Assembly: GCF_001729485.1 (NCBI RefSeq)
Contig: NZ_CP017157.1
Location: 1,302,001-1,366,000 of the forward strand
Origin: Streptomyces lydicus
Lineage (GTDB): Bacteria > Actinomycetota > Actinomycetes > Streptomycetales > Streptomycetaceae
DNA length: 64,000 bases
Direction of reading: 5' to 3'
Shown here: piece after piece, positions 16,888 through 28,816 of the stretch
How positions within the stretch are numbered: position 1 is the stretch's first letter
Layout: each line of letters begins with the position of its first letter
Notes under the pieces: generated by a model
The model's database searches: none
What the model saw: the letters and a program-made list of their open reading frames with translations, nothing else
Told to the model about the DNA's origin: nothing
Position numbers and translations under genes: made by a program

Positions 16888-17901
16888 ATGCCGCAGCCCG
16901 CCCGCACGACTCCCGTCGCCACCCCGCTGCCGGACGCCGCCCACCGCACGGTGGAGGTCCCCGGCGGCCGTATCCACCTGGTCGAACAGGGCACCGGCCC
17001 GCTCGTGCTGATGGTCCACGGCTTCCCCGAGTCCTGGTATTCCTGGCGCCACCAGATCCCCGCCCTCGCCGCGGCCGGCTACCGGGCGGTCGCCATCGAC
17101 GTCCGCGGCTACGGGCGTTCCTCCGCGCCACGGGACGTCGCGGACTACCGGATGCTGGCCCATGTCGCCGACAACGTCGGTGTCCTGCGCGCCCTCGGCG
17201 AGGAGAGCGCGGTCATCGTGGGGCACGACTGGGGCGCGCCGATCGCCGCCAACACGGCGCTGCTGCGGCCCGACCTCTTCACCGCCGTGGCGCTGCTCAG
17301 CGTCCCCTACACGCCCCGTGGCGACGTCCGGCCCACCGACGCCTTCGCCCGGCTCGGCGGCGGCGAGGAGTTCTACGTCAGCTACTTCCAGGAGCCGGGC
17401 CGGGCCGAGGCGGAGATCGAGCCCGATGTGCGGGGCTGGCTCGCGGGCTTCTACGCCGGCCTCTCGGGCGACGCGGCGTCCTCGTCCGGCGAGGGCGGCT
17501 TCCCGCTCTCCACGGTCCCGCCGGGCGGCCGGCTCTCCGACCGCTTCCCCGACGCCGCGCCCGCCGGTTGGCTCACCGAGGCCGATCTCGACTTCTACGC
17601 GGGCGAATTCGAGCGGACCGGTCTGACCGGCGGACTCAACCGCTACCGCAACGTCGACCGGGACTGGGCCGACCTCGCCGCCTGGCACGGCGCCCCGCTC
17701 ACCCGCCCCGCCCTCTTCATCGGCGGCGAGCACGACGCCCCCACCACCTGGATGGCCGACGCCATCAAGGCGTTCCCCGTCACCCTCCCCGCCCTGTCCG
17801 GCGCCCACCTCCTCGACGGCTGCGGCCACTGGGTTCAGCAGGAACGCCCCACCGAGGTCAACGCGCTGCTGCTCGACTGGCTGCAGTCGCTGCCGGCGTA
17901 G
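16888..17901 (+). CDS. Alpha/beta-hydrolase, epoxide-hydrolase type
   Basis: 337 residues. The oxyanion motif HGFPESWYSWR and the nucleophile elbow GHDWGAP (Asp114 instead of Ser) are diagnostic of the soluble epoxide hydrolase/haloalkane dehalogenase branch. The C-terminal catalytic His is in GCGHWVQQE. The HGFP plus GHDWG combination favours epoxide hydrolase over dehalogenase. It would open epoxides to diols; the physiological substrate is unknown. ATG 16888 is preceded by GAGGAGGA. It stands alone and converges on the next gene. Confidence 0.85.
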   Translation: MPQPARTTPVATPLPDAAHRTVEVPGGRIHLVEQGTGPLVLMVHGFPESWYSWRHQIPALAAAGYRAVAIDVRGYGRSSAPRDVADYRMLAHVADNVGVLRALGEESAVIVGHDWGAPIAANTALLRPDLFTAVALLSVPYTPRGDVRPTDAFARLGGGEEFYVSYFQEPGRAEAEIEPDVRGWLAGFYAGLSGDAASSSGEGGFPLSTVPPGGRLSDRFPDAAPAGWLTEADLDFYAGEFERTGLTGGLNRYRNVDRDWADLAAWHGAPLTRPALFIGGEHDAPTTWMADAIKAFPVTLPALSGAHLLDGCGHWVQQERPTEVNALLLDWLQSLPA

Positions 17902-17959
17902 CGCGCGACGCCGGCGTCAGCACCGCTTCCCCCCGGCCGCCCCCGGCCCCCCCGGCTCC

Positions 17960-19060
17960 TCAGTGAGCGACGACCTTGGGCCCCGGGGAGGCCGGGGGAG
18001 GCGCGGCAGCCGCCGCGTTCGGCGCTCCCACCGCATTGAGCACGGACTGCGCCTGACTGTCGACGAGCCGGGTGAAGAGCTGCTGGGCGTAACCGAAGAC
18101 GATGGCCCAGGCGATGATCTGGGCCGACGAATCCAGCGCGGCAAGCCCCGGTACGAATCCCCCGCGCATCAACAACAACCCGAGTACGGCCGTGAGCGCC
18201 CCGGTCGGAAGCTTGAGCAACGCCAGCACGACAGGCACGTTGTAAGGCGTCGCGGTTCCCCTGATCCGCCGCAGCGCGGTGGCGGCGGCGATGCCGGCGG
18301 ACACCAGCCCCACGATTTCCACCAGGGTGTAATCCACCGGGGTGGTGGCCGCCGCGACGTTCTGGTCCAGGCGGCTGAAACGGGGCTGCGGTTCCGATTT
18401 CACCGGACAGACCACCGCGTAACCCGAGCTGCCCACACCGCTGCCCGGAGTGAAACACAGCGGCAGGGTGTCGTCACTCACTCCGGCGAGAACGGCGAGC
18501 AACACGGCGCCCACCGCCAGGAATCCCGTCACCCACGCGACGATGTTGACGAAGCTGCGGACCCGGAGCGTGTCGCGGATGCTCGCCTGGCGGGCGACCC
18601 CCACGGCGTCCAGGATCAGCTCCATGTCCTCCTCGGTGAGGGTGCCTTTCTGCGCGATCGAGCGGTCGATCCGCTCCACGCCGATCCGCCGCGGGTCGGC
18701 GGACGGCAGGTACGCCTGCACGACGGCCAGCACACCCGGCATCATCGAGACCATCTCGCCGGGTCCCGACAGCCGCAGCAGCAGATTGTGCGCGGTGTCC
18801 AGATGAATCTGCCCGACCGCCAGATGCGAGGCGTTCTTGTACCGGGCGTGCTCGTGGTGGTTGATCGCCCCTTCGGCCTTCTCCAGCTCCTCCAGCGCTT
18901 CCCGCGCCAGATTCTGCACCCGGTCGTCCTCCGCGTGCGTGCTGATCCGGTCCAGCAGCAGAGCCCGCAGTTCGCGGGCGCGCGAGCGAACTCCCTCCCG
19001 CAGTTCCCACGGCCCGCGCTCGGCCTGCTTGGAGCGGTACCGCGCCACAAAACCCGTCAT
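17960..19060 (-). CDS. Unrecognised four-helix membrane protein
   Basis: 366 residues from the ATG at 19060. The open frame extends upstream to 19192, but that part lies outside the plausible start. The first 190 residues or so are soluble and strongly helical (REGVRSRARELRALLLDRI, LAREALEELEKAEGAINHHEHARYKNASHLAVGQIHLDTAHNLL). Then come four hydrophobic segments: VNIVAWVTGFLAVGAVLLAVL, VEIVGLVSAGIAAATAL, VPVVLALLKLPTGALTAVLGL and AQIIAWAIVFGYAQQLF. The loop between the first two has two Cys (PLCF, VVCP). The tail is Ala/Pro rich. No family recognised. It lies 100 bp downstream of tsaD on the same strand and could be cotranscribed with it. Confidence 0.7.
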   Translation of the reverse strand: MTGFVARYRSKQAERGPWELREGVRSRARELRALLLDRISTHAEDDRVQNLAREALEELEKAEGAINHHEHARYKNASHLAVGQIHLDTAHNLLLRLSGPGEMVSMMPGVLAVVQAYLPSADPRRIGVERIDRSIAQKGTLTEEDMELILDAVGVARQASIRDTLRVRSFVNIVAWVTGFLAVGAVLLAVLAGVSDDTLPLCFTPGSGVGSSGYAVVCPVKSEPQPRFSRLDQNVAAATTPVDYTLVEIVGLVSAGIAAATALRRIRGTATPYNVPVVLALLKLPTGALTAVLGLLLMRGGFVPGLAALDSSAQIIAWAIVFGYAQQLFTRLVDSQAQSVLNAVGAPNAAAAAPPPASPGPKVVAH

Positions 19061-19160
19061 GGGGTCACTATCGACGCCGCGCGGCCGGCGACCCGGAGCA
19101 AAACGTGGTCGGTGCGCTGATTGGAGCAGCGGCACCCCGTTCAGCGGAGGGCAGGCGCAG

Positions 19161-20240
19161 TCACAGCCCCTCGGGGACGGTGACCGGGACACGGCCGGCG
19201 CCCCGCCCGACCGGATGCAGCGCCGCGTACTCCAGAGGTGCCGACGGATCGATCGACACGTCCAGCGGGGCGGGCTCGGCGCCCGCCCGCACCAGGAGGT
19301 CCCCGATGGCGGCGATCATCGCGCCGTTGTCCGTGCACAGCCCCAGCGGCGGCACCCGCAGCGTGAGTCCCGCCGCCGCGCACCGCTCCTCCGCCAGCGC
19401 CCGGACCCGGGAGTTGGCGGCGACCCCGCCCACCACCACGAGCGTGCCGACACCGTGGGCGGTGCAGGCGGCCACCGCCTTGCGGGTCAGCACGTCGGCG
19501 ATCGCCTCCTGCAGCGACGCGGCCCCGTCCGCGACCGGCAGCACCTGCCCCCGATGCCGCTCCGCCCACCGCGCGGCAGCCGTCTTCAGCCCCGAGAACG
19601 AGAACCCGTACGGGTCGTCGCGCGGCCCGCTGAGCGGCCGGGGAAAGAGGACAGCGCGCGGATCCCCCACGCGCGCTGCCCGGTCGATGGCCGGACCGCC
19701 GGGGTACGGCAGCCCGAAGACCCGGGCGACCTTGTCGAAGCACTCCCCGGCGGCGTCGTCCAACGTGTCGCCGAGGTGCACGATCCGGTCGCGGGCCAGA
19801 TCCCGCACGAGGAGCAGCGAGGTGTGTCCCCCGGAGACGATCAGCACCACACAGGGGTCGGGCAGCGCACCGTGCTCCAGGGTGTCGGCCGCGACATGAC
19901 CGGCCAGATGATGGACCCCGTACAACGGCACGCCCAGCGCATACGCCAGCCCCTTCGCCCCGGCCAGCCCGACCTGCAGCGCACCCGACAGCCCCGGCCC
20001 GGTGGTCACCGCGACCGCCCCGACGTCGGCCATCCGCAACCCGGCCTCGTCCAACGCCCGCCGTACGACCGGCTGGAACGCATGGACATGAGCCCGGGCC
20101 GCGACCTCCGGCACCACTCCACCGAACCGCGCGTGCTCATCCATGCTCGACGCCACCGCCTGCCCCAACAGCCGGCCGCCCCGCACCACTCCCGCCCCCG
20201 TCTCATCACAGGACGACTCGATCCCCAACACCACAGGCAT
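19161..20240 (-). CDS. tsaD: tRNA N6-adenosine threonylcarbamoyltransferase
   Basis: 359 residues. TsaD transfers threonylcarbamoyl from TC-AMP to A37 of ANN-reading tRNAs. All key elements are present: N-terminal [13 protein letters not shown], the metal-binding HxxxH in VHHLAGH, the nucleotide motif [23 protein letters not shown] and [10 protein letters not shown]. The start is ATG 20240 (MPVVLGIE); an upstream in-frame extension to 20294 is unlike the family. The usual partners tsaB, tsaE and rimI are not adjacent here, unlike the common actinobacterial cluster, so they must lie elsewhere. ACAGTA on the plus strand (20293-20298, TACTGT on the coding strand) is a candidate -10. Confidence 0.95.
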   Translation of the reverse strand: MPVVLGIESSCDETGAGVVRGGRLLGQAVASSMDEHARFGGVVPEVAARAHVHAFQPVVRRALDEAGLRMADVGAVAVTTGPGLSGALQVGLAGAKGLAYALGVPLYGVHHLAGHVAADTLEHGALPDPCVVLIVSGGHTSLLLVRDLARDRIVHLGDTLDDAAGECFDKVARVFGLPYPGGPAIDRAARVGDPRAVLFPRPLSGPRDDPYGFSFSGLKTAAARWAERHRGQVLPVADGAASLQEAIADVLTRKAVAACTAHGVGTLVVVGGVAANSRVRALAEERCAAAGLTLRVPPLGLCTDNGAMIAAIGDLLVRAGAEPAPLDVSIDPSAPLEYAALHPVGRGAGRVPVTVPEGL

Positions 20241-20379
20241 CCCACCCACGCCGCCCCGCTCCCTTCCACCCCGCGCCCTCAGCTGCCCTCCCACAGTAAC
20301 TGCAAAAGGCTCGCAACAAGCCCCGGGGCCGTGCCGTGCCCTCCTCAGGCAAGCGACCCTCTCGCCCGCCCATCAAAGT

Positions 20380-21213
20380 TCACTGAATTCCACGGCTCGC
20401 GAGGCGGCTCAGCATGAGAGAGAGGGCATTGGTCGCATCGTCGCGGTTCTGCTGCTGCGTCCCGGGTCCGCGGCTGATATCGGAGTGCAGTACGTACTGC
20501 CCTTTGCTGCCCGTGAGGGAAACGTAATAGGTGTCCGTGCTCCGGCCGTTCGCATCGGTGCCCAAATGGCCTTCCTCGGCCACCACGGCATCGAAGCCCT
20601 TCAGCGCGGGAAGCGAGACCTCGTGCACGTTGTCCCACTGCCGCTTGCCGTCGGCCTCGCTCTGGGACGGGCATCGCCGCAGGGCGTCGCGTTGCCGGGA
20701 AATGCTGCGCTTGGCGAAGTCCGCCCCCTCGTAGACAGTGAGCGACGAGGCGGCAAACGCCGTGTTATCGGGGTTCTTGGAGTCGCGCCATTCATTGGCG
20801 AGGGCGTCGGTCAGCGACTCCGCCACGAGTTTGCAGTTCTGGTCGGGAATGCTTGTCGTCATGTCGTCCCCCTCATAGGGGGAATCCCGGACGTATGTGC
20901 TCCCCCAGTCCGCGGGCGTCAGCGTCACGTGGGTGGCCAGATCGTGAGCCGCCGCGGACGAACCGACGCTCGGAACGGTGGCGGGGGCGCTGGGAGCCGT
21001 GCTGACGCTCGAACTCCCTCCCTCGCCTCCGCCGCCACCGAACCCGAAGGCAATTACCACCACGATCACCACGAGGGCGACGCCCGCACCGACGAGCGCA
21101 GGCGGGGTGCGCCACCAGGGACGCCGAGGCGCCGGCGGATCGGGCTGCGGAGTCCCGGGGAGGGGGCCCGTCGGGGGGCCGGGGGGCGGGCCGGTCGGCG
21201 GTCGTGAGCTCAC
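20380..21213 (-). CDS. Membrane-anchored extracytoplasmic protein of unknown function
   Basis: 277 residues: a Pro/Gly-rich cytoplasmic N-terminus (about 1-45), one membrane helix (PPALVGAGVALVVIVVVIAFGFGG), a Ser/Thr/Ala linker, then an extracytoplasmic domain of about 190 residues with two Cys (DQNCKLV and LRRCPSQ) that could form a disulfide. The layout recalls the sensor-type domains anchored by one helix in actinobacteria (PknH-C or DUF lipoprotein-like), but I cannot assign it. The start is GTG 21213 because the overlapping ATG is followed immediately by TGA; AGGAGG lies close upstream. It is the last chromosomal gene before the left edge of the tRNA-Arg island. Confidence 0.72.
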   Translation of the reverse strand: MSSRPPTGPPPGPPTGPLPGTPQPDPPAPRRPWWRTPPALVGAGVALVVIVVVIAFGFGGGGGEGGSSSVSTAPSAPATVPSVGSSAAAHDLATHVTLTPADWGSTYVRDSPYEGDDMTTSIPDQNCKLVAESLTDALANEWRDSKNPDNTAFAASSLTVYEGADFAKRSISRQRDALRRCPSQSEADGKRQWDNVHEVSLPALKGFDAVVAEEGHLGTDANGRSTDTYYVSLTGSKGQYVLHSDISRGPGTQQQNRDDATNALSLMLSRLASRGIQ

Positions 21214-21351
21214 ATGCCTCCTGTACCACCCGCGGCCCGGCCGCCTCGCCGCCGAGTCGAGTTTCACCTGACTGACGGGCCTGTTCGGCCCGGCCCCGCC
21301 CCCTGCGCACCGGGGGCGGACGAGGCCGTTCCGCCGTGTGGCCACATGCAC

Positions 21352-21432
21352 CCTGACCAGCAAAAAGACCCTCCCGAAGGAAGGGTCTTGGAGAGCGCCC
21401 CCGGCAGGACTCGAACCTGCGGCCAAGTGCTT
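21352..21432. repeat. Left direct repeat of the island (duplicated tRNA-Arg 3' end, attachment-site copy)
   Basis: 81 bp identical to 30901-30981. It contains the tRNA terminator hairpin (21362-21389) and the 3' 37 nt of tRNA-Arg on the minus strand (from 21396). Identity stops inside the anticodon loop: 21433 is G where the intact gene has A. Five more bases then match. The tRNA 5' half is absent, so this copy is non-functional. Confidence 0.93.
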
Positions 21433-21446
21433 GGAAGGTATTTGGC

Positions 21447-21579
21447 GTGAGCGAGGCAAATGCGCCTCTGAGCTGCACAAATGGGAGAATCGTGCTGGTT
21501 GTCGGTGCGATTTTCGAAGGTTTTCGGGAAGCTCCCCGTTGCATTGACGTGCCGGCAGCTCAGAGGCTGCTGCGCTCAC
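21447..21579. repeat. Inverted repeat just inside the left island edge
   Basis: The arms 21464-21476 and 21555-21567 are a perfect 13-bp inverted repeat (GCCTCTGAGCTGC). Flanking 7-bp arms 21447-21453 and 21573-21579 also pair. The centre is 78 bp, and the right arm reaches into the stop codon of the hydrolase gene. It may be a terminator or recombinase arm sites. Confidence 0.65.
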
Positions 21580-23288
21580 CCTCCGGACGCAATAATTTCC
21601 CTGAGATGGTCCAGTGTCTGCGAGGTGATCCCGGCAGGGCGCATGACGGCATTCCATCCGTCGACGTATTCAGCTGTGTATTTATGGCCATGACCGGCTG
21701 GAACTTCGGTGGAAAAGGGAAGGTCGGCGGTGATCTGCCAGAAAGTCGCAAAGGGAATCCAGAACATGCTCTTCAGTACGTCCTTGCCCGGATGCTGGCT
21801 GATCCATTCCGGCTCATTGAGGATCAGGCGTGGGCTCCACCAGACGATCGGATCGGAGGGGTGCATCAGGTAGAGGGCGCGACTGCCTTCCCAGGGGCGG
21901 TCCTCCGGCGGAATTTCCGATCCCGGGTTGTTGGTGAACCGCACGGTCCGTCCGCCCTTATAGATGGGCTGGATCTCGGGGCTTCCTTTTTCGCGGTGGT
22001 CACTGAATTCCCGGAAGAGTGTATTGAAATTCGGTGGGCCGACGAACAGGGTGCCCGCAGTGCGGTTGCGCAGGTCGTATTCTCCGCTGAAGGCGGCCTC
22101 GCCACCGAACGACCCCAGGCTTTCTCCGGCGACGAACAGTCTCGGGCGTTTGTTCGGAGGGAGTTTCGACCAGTCCTCGTAGACTGCGTCGAAGAGCGCT
22201 CGGCCCGCTTCTTTGGCCTTCGACTGGTCGACGAGGTAGGAAAGCCAGGACGGCAGGTAGGAGTACTGGATCGCCACGGTCGCCGAGTCCCCACCGCTGA
22301 GGTACTCGAACGTGTCCACGGACGACGGGTCGACCCAGCCGCTGCCGGTCGTCGTCACCACCAGCAGGTTCTTGCGCTGGAAGCCGCCCTCGCGCTGGAG
22401 GTCGTTGACGGCCAGAGCGGCCCGGGACTCCGCGTTGTCGGCAGACGCCAGCCCGGCATACGCACGGATCGGCTCCTCTGCCGGGTGGTGGACGAACTTT
22501 GCGATATCCGCCGTCGAAGGTCCGGTTCCGGTGAAACTACGCCCCTGCCAACCGAGTGAATCCCACGGCACGATGGAGCCCTGTCCACCTGACCGGGCGC
22601 TGGTCGTGGGCTGGTGGACCCCCTCTGGGGTCTTCGTGTCGCGAAGTGAAAACGCTGCGTTTGCCAGGCCGACGAAACCGTCGAGGAGCAGACCTGTGAC
22701 GACCGCATAGGCAACCCCCGCAACCAGAATCCACCCGACACCTTTCGCGGCACGCGGTCCGATCCAACGTCTGAGAAGTCTCGCTGCCCAGCGGTACACG
22801 CGACGAAGGGCGCGTCCTGTGAGAAGAAGGGCACCGAATGTCAGCGCCGCAATGAAGGGCGAGGCAATGGCGAGCGGGATGTTGTAGTCCGTGACGCCCA
22901 TCAGCTTGCGGATCTCGTACTGCCAGTACTGCCCGAATCCGATGGCGACGGCGAGCAGGACAACCGCAGCAATGAGAAAAACGCGCCAAGCCCAGCGTCG
23001 CGGAGCACGAGGGCCACGGTCGGCAAAAGCACGCCACACGAACGCGATCAGCACTCCCAGCCCGTAGCCGATGGCCGCGGTGATGCCGGAGATCACGCCT
23101 TGGATGAGACCGCCGCGCGGAAGCAGTGACGGCGTGAAGGAAAGGCATGCCAGAACGAGCGCACCCCAACAGCCCGGGAGAGTAACGTGACGCAGCTTCC
23201 GGTGGGCGGGGCCACCGTCACCCCGGCTCTCAGCACGCGGGGATTCGCCCGGCGAGCCTTCCGGCGGCCCCAGTGTGGCCCGTGGCAT
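21576..23288 (-). CDS. Membrane protein with C-terminal alpha/beta-hydrolase domain
   Basis: 570 residues. The N-terminal half has about five hydrophobic segments (GALVLACLSFTPSLLPRGG, IAAIGYGLGVLIAFVW, FLIAAVVLLAVAIGFG, ASPFIAALTFGALLL, VAYAVVTGLLLDGFVGL). The C-terminal half is an alpha/beta-hydrolase with the elbow GESLGS (Ser nucleophile) and ends in PAGHGHKYTAEYVDGW, which holds the likely catalytic His. This pairing is characteristic of the actinobacterial Abhydrolase_9 family of unknown substrate. The ATG at 23288 is preferred over one 18 bp upstream because AGGAGG lies 6 bases before it. It is divergent from the CPBP gene and is the leftmost island gene. Confidence 0.85.
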   Translation of the reverse strand: MPRATLGPPEGSPGESPRAESRGDGGPAHRKLRHVTLPGCWGALVLACLSFTPSLLPRGGLIQGVISGITAAIGYGLGVLIAFVWRAFADRGPRAPRRWAWRVFLIAAVVLLAVAIGFGQYWQYEIRKLMGVTDYNIPLAIASPFIAALTFGALLLTGRALRRVYRWAARLLRRWIGPRAAKGVGWILVAGVAYAVVTGLLLDGFVGLANAAFSLRDTKTPEGVHQPTTSARSGGQGSIVPWDSLGWQGRSFTGTGPSTADIAKFVHHPAEEPIRAYAGLASADNAESRAALAVNDLQREGGFQRKNLLVVTTTGSGWVDPSSVDTFEYLSGGDSATVAIQYSYLPSWLSYLVDQSKAKEAGRALFDAVYEDWSKLPPNKRPRLFVAGESLGSFGGEAAFSGEYDLRNRTAGTLFVGPPNFNTLFREFSDHREKGSPEIQPIYKGGRTVRFTNNPGSEIPPEDRPWEGSRALYLMHPSDPIVWWSPRLILNEPEWISQHPGKDVLKSMFWIPFATFWQITADLPFSTEVPAGHGHKYTAEYVDGWNAVMRPAGITSQTLDHLREIIASGG

Positions 23289-23454
23289 AGCAACCTCCTG
23301 CTCCATGGTCGCCTCGCGGGTACTCAGGCGCCAACGCTGCCCCTCGGCCGCGGACGGACCATGGCACCGGCGGGCCGAGTGGTCCGCCTTGGGGCGACGT
23401 CGGAGGATGGGGCAGCAGGGGGAGTGCGGCCGCAACACGGCCGAGGAGGACAGC

Positions 23455-24204
23455 ATGGCCGGAAGGCAGTGGAGCCGCGGCGGACGTTTCCTGCTGCGAC
23501 TCCGCCGCCCCGCGGTACCCGCCGTCGCCCTGGCCTGCGTCCTGGCCGTGCTGGGCCTGACCAATCTGGCCTACAGCGGCTACCTGCCCTCTCTCGGGCT
23601 GGTCAACGCCTTCGTCGCGATTCTGCTGCTCTCCGGCATCGTGTGGTGGGCGGGCGGAACCCGGGACGATGTCGGTCTGGGCGCGGGTACGCTCCGGCGC
23701 GGCGCGGTCTGGGCGCTGGCCCTGATCGGCGTCGTGGGTTCGGTCTACCTGGTCGGGGCGCTCCTGCCGTTGACCCGTGAGCTCTTCTCCAACCAGCGCA
23801 CCGCGCGTGTCGGTGGCGGCGAACTGGTCCTGCTGATGTGCGTCCAGGTGCCGCTGGGGACGGTGCTGCTGGAGGAGTACGGGTTTCGTGGTGTGCTGTA
23901 CGGGCTGGTACGGCGCTATGCCGGTACGGTGGCCGCCACCGCAGTCTCCTCTCTTCTGTTCGGCCTGTGGCACGTCCTTGGCACCCTTCATCCGGCTGTG
24001 CGCCATCCCGCCCTCACCACGGACATCGCTCACCCGCATGCCGTCCCACTCGTCATCGGCACCCTGCTGTTCACCACAGCAGCCGGCGTCCTCTTCTGCG
24101 AGTTGCGCCGCCGCAGCAACAGCCTGCTGGCACCCATGGGACTGCACTGGGCGACCAACGCTCTGGGTTACCTGACGGCGTTCGCGCTGTCGCACGCGCA
24201 CTAG
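23455..24204 (+). CDS. CPBP-family intramembrane glutamic endopeptidase
   Basis: 249 residues, about seven hydrophobic segments. The three CPBP (Abi/Rce1-like) motifs are intact: EExxxR in EEYGFRG (Glu140, Glu141, Arg145), FxxxH in FGLWH (Phe169, His173) and HxxxN in HWATN (His231, Asn235). Family members cleave prenylated or membrane proteins, and some give bacteriocin self-immunity; the role here is unknown. The ATG at 23455 is preceded by GAGGAGGA. The frame is open further upstream, but the codons there lie in the divergent promoter region. It lies in the tRNA-Arg island, 166 bp from the divergent hydrolase gene. Confidence 0.88.
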   Translation: MAGRQWSRGGRFLLRLRRPAVPAVALACVLAVLGLTNLAYSGYLPSLGLVNAFVAILLLSGIVWWAGGTRDDVGLGAGTLRRGAVWALALIGVVGSVYLVGALLPLTRELFSNQRTARVGGGELVLLMCVQVPLGTVLLEEYGFRGVLYGLVRRYAGTVAATAVSSLLFGLWHVLGTLHPAVRHPALTTDIAHPHAVPLVIGTLLFTTAAGVLFCELRRRSNSLLAPMGLHWATNALGYLTAFALSHAH

Positions 24205-24955
24205 CCAGAGGCGACCAGTACGCAATCGTGCTCGCCGCCCGGTCCGGCAGCGGTGCCACCCCCTTCGCCCTCGGTGACCGCTCGTCGCCACCATCGGCGG
24301 TGAGCCCGTTGCCCGGCCGGCTCAGTTTGCTCAGGGGCAGCCGGCGGCCTCACGCAGCCGCGATGACCACCCCGGCGATCATCAGGCTGATCTGCCCCGT
24401 CGCCGCTGTGTGTCTCCCTCGCGGCCCGAATTCGCGTGTCGTTCCTGCGGCGCCGCAGGGACCTGCCTGAGGCGCTTCGTCTATGAGGCGGTCTCGGCCG
24501 GGGGGCCGGAGAATGAGAGTGGTGGCCCCCAGTCGGCCCGTGACGGTCTCGGCGTGGTCGGGTCCGGGAGCCATCGGCCATGCAGTCTCTGACCGTTGAG
24601 ATCTGGGTCTTGGGAGCGCGGGCGGTTTGACGATGAGGATGGATGAGCCGGTGTCCATGGCCGGCGACTACACCTCGCCACAGGGAGCGAGTCGTGGTCC
24701 TGGTCATGCTCGACGCCGTCGGCCGTGAAGATGTCTTCCCCGCACCGGCAGTCAGAGGTGACTCGGCCGTCCGTCTCACTGCCGACGACGCGAGGGACAG
24801 CGGAGAAGTCGGCCGGGAGCATGACGTGGTCTCCCCTGCGCAACCGATGCGGGCCCCGGAGGCTCCGGCCGTCATGCCCGCGGGACGTGGCCCCGACCGT
24901 GGTGAGCGCACCTGACCGCGTGGCACTCGGCGTGAAGGGAGAGAGGCGGGTTGTC
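24205..24955. other. 750-bp stretch without a convincing gene
   Basis: The frames on both strands are patchy and lack motifs or clear codon-position bias, for example 24350-24658 (-) ending in LMIAGVVIAAA and 24643-24915 (+). It probably holds decayed coding sequence and the upstream control region of the PPK2 gene. No strong terminator hairpin was found after the CPBP gene. Confidence 0.5.
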
Positions 24956-25993
24956 ATGGCTGACGGCAGGGCGGAACGCATCGCGAAGCTCATCGAGCCA
25001 CTGCGGGTGAAGCCGGGATCACACGTGAACCTGGCCAAGGACTTCGATCCCCGCTACAAGGCCGGCCTGAAGAAGAAGCGTGGTGTGGACCTGCTGCACA
25101 CGGGTGTGCTGCTGCTCGCCGAGTACCAGGAGCGGCTGGCCGCCCAGGACACATACGGAGTACTGCTCTGTTTGCAGGCGCTCGACGCCGGAGGCAAGGA
25201 CGGGACGATTCGGCATGTCATGAGCGGAGTGAACCCGCAAGGCGTCAGGGTGAGCAGCTTCAAGCAGCCCTCCGCCGAAGAGCTCGACCACGACTACCTG
25301 TGGCGTTACGCCGCCAGGCTGCCCAGACGCGGCGAGATCGCGATCTTCAACCGCTCGCACTACGAGGAGGTCCTCGTGGTGCGGGTGCATCCGGAGCTCC
25401 TCGACCGGCAGCGGCTGCCGGAGCACGTGCGGGGGGCGGATGTCTGGGGCCGTCGCTACCGGGACATCAACAATTGGGAGCGCTACCTGACCGACAACGG
25501 GTTCAAGGTGGTGAAGGTCTTCCTGAACCTTTCCAGGGAAGAGCAGCGCGCCCGGTTCATGAAGCGGCTCGACCTGCCGGAGAAGAACTGGAAGTTCTCC
25601 GCCGCCGATGTCCGGGAGCGCCGCCGGTGGGACGACTACCAGCGCGCGTTCTCCGAGATGCTCTCGGCGACCAGTACGAAGTGGGCGCCCTGGTACGTCG
25701 TACCGGCGGACCGGAAGTGGTTCGCGCGCATCTGCACGGCAGCGGTGCTGGCGCACACGCTGATGGACATCGATCCCCACTACCCGGTGGTCGGCAAAGA
25801 GGCGCGCAAGGACCTCCAGGCTGCCAGGCAGGAGCTGGAGGCCGAGGCGCCTGAGGGCGCGCCGGCCGATCCGTACGCGGCCGGGCATCCGATTCCCGGA
25901 GTCGGCGGCGAACAGCGCCGGACCGGGCGTACAGCGAAGCGGAAGCAGTCGCCGGCCGCGGCGCGGCGGACCAAGAACGGCAAGCGGGCCTGA
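24956..25993 (+). CDS. ppk2: Polyphosphate kinase 2 family protein
   Basis: 345 residues. PPK2 enzymes use polyphosphate to phosphorylate AMP, ADP or GDP. The P-loop is LDAGGKDGTIRHVMSGVNPQG (Walker A, normally LDAAGKDG), followed by RRGEIAIFNRSHYEEVLVVRVHP with the Walker B-type Asp position replaced by Asn, as is usual in this family, and the lid Arg-rich segment KRLDLPEKNWKFS. The overall pattern is closest to the nucleotide-regenerating PPK2 groups. The Lys/Arg-rich tail (RTAKRKQSPAAARRTKNGKRA-like, from about 315) may bind polyphosphate. ATG 24956 follows GGGAGAGAGG. It heads a co-directional run with the ATPase (46 bp downstream) and the SulP gene. Confidence 0.9.
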   Translation: MADGRAERIAKLIEPLRVKPGSHVNLAKDFDPRYKAGLKKKRGVDLLHTGVLLLAEYQERLAAQDTYGVLLCLQALDAGGKDGTIRHVMSGVNPQGVRVSSFKQPSAEELDHDYLWRYAARLPRRGEIAIFNRSHYEEVLVVRVHPELLDRQRLPEHVRGADVWGRRYRDINNWERYLTDNGFKVVKVFLNLSREEQRARFMKRLDLPEKNWKFSAADVRERRRWDDYQRAFSEMLSATSTKWAPWYVVPADRKWFARICTAAVLAHTLMDIDPHYPVVGKEARKDLQAARQELEAEAPEGAPADPYAAGHPIPGVGGEQRRTGRTAKRKQSPAAARRTKNGKRA

Positions 25994-26039
25994 GGGACCG
26001 GCAGGAGGTGGCGGACCAGGTCCGGATCGGAGTACTGAG

Positions 26040-28760
<2,721 letters not shown>

Positions 28761-28816
28761 GTGGGGCGCTTCCTCGTCCGTGACCATGCCGGCGCGGACC
28801 TACCCGAAGGGCACCC

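Noticed and set aside
21396..21437. A second tRNA-Arg gene
   Set aside because: Only the 3' half is present; the bases beyond the anticodon loop do not form D-arm or acceptor 5' strand.
24882..24894. DosR/DevR-type box upstream of ppk2 (GGGACGTGGCCCC)
   Set aside because: The spacing between half sites is 3 rather than 4 and the flanks do not fit, so it is not a convincing site.
24201..24926. Minus-strand frame of 241 codons between the CPBP and ppk2 genes
   Set aside because: The product is Arg/Pro/Ser/Thr-rich without domains, has no credible RBS, and looks like a random GC-rich frame.
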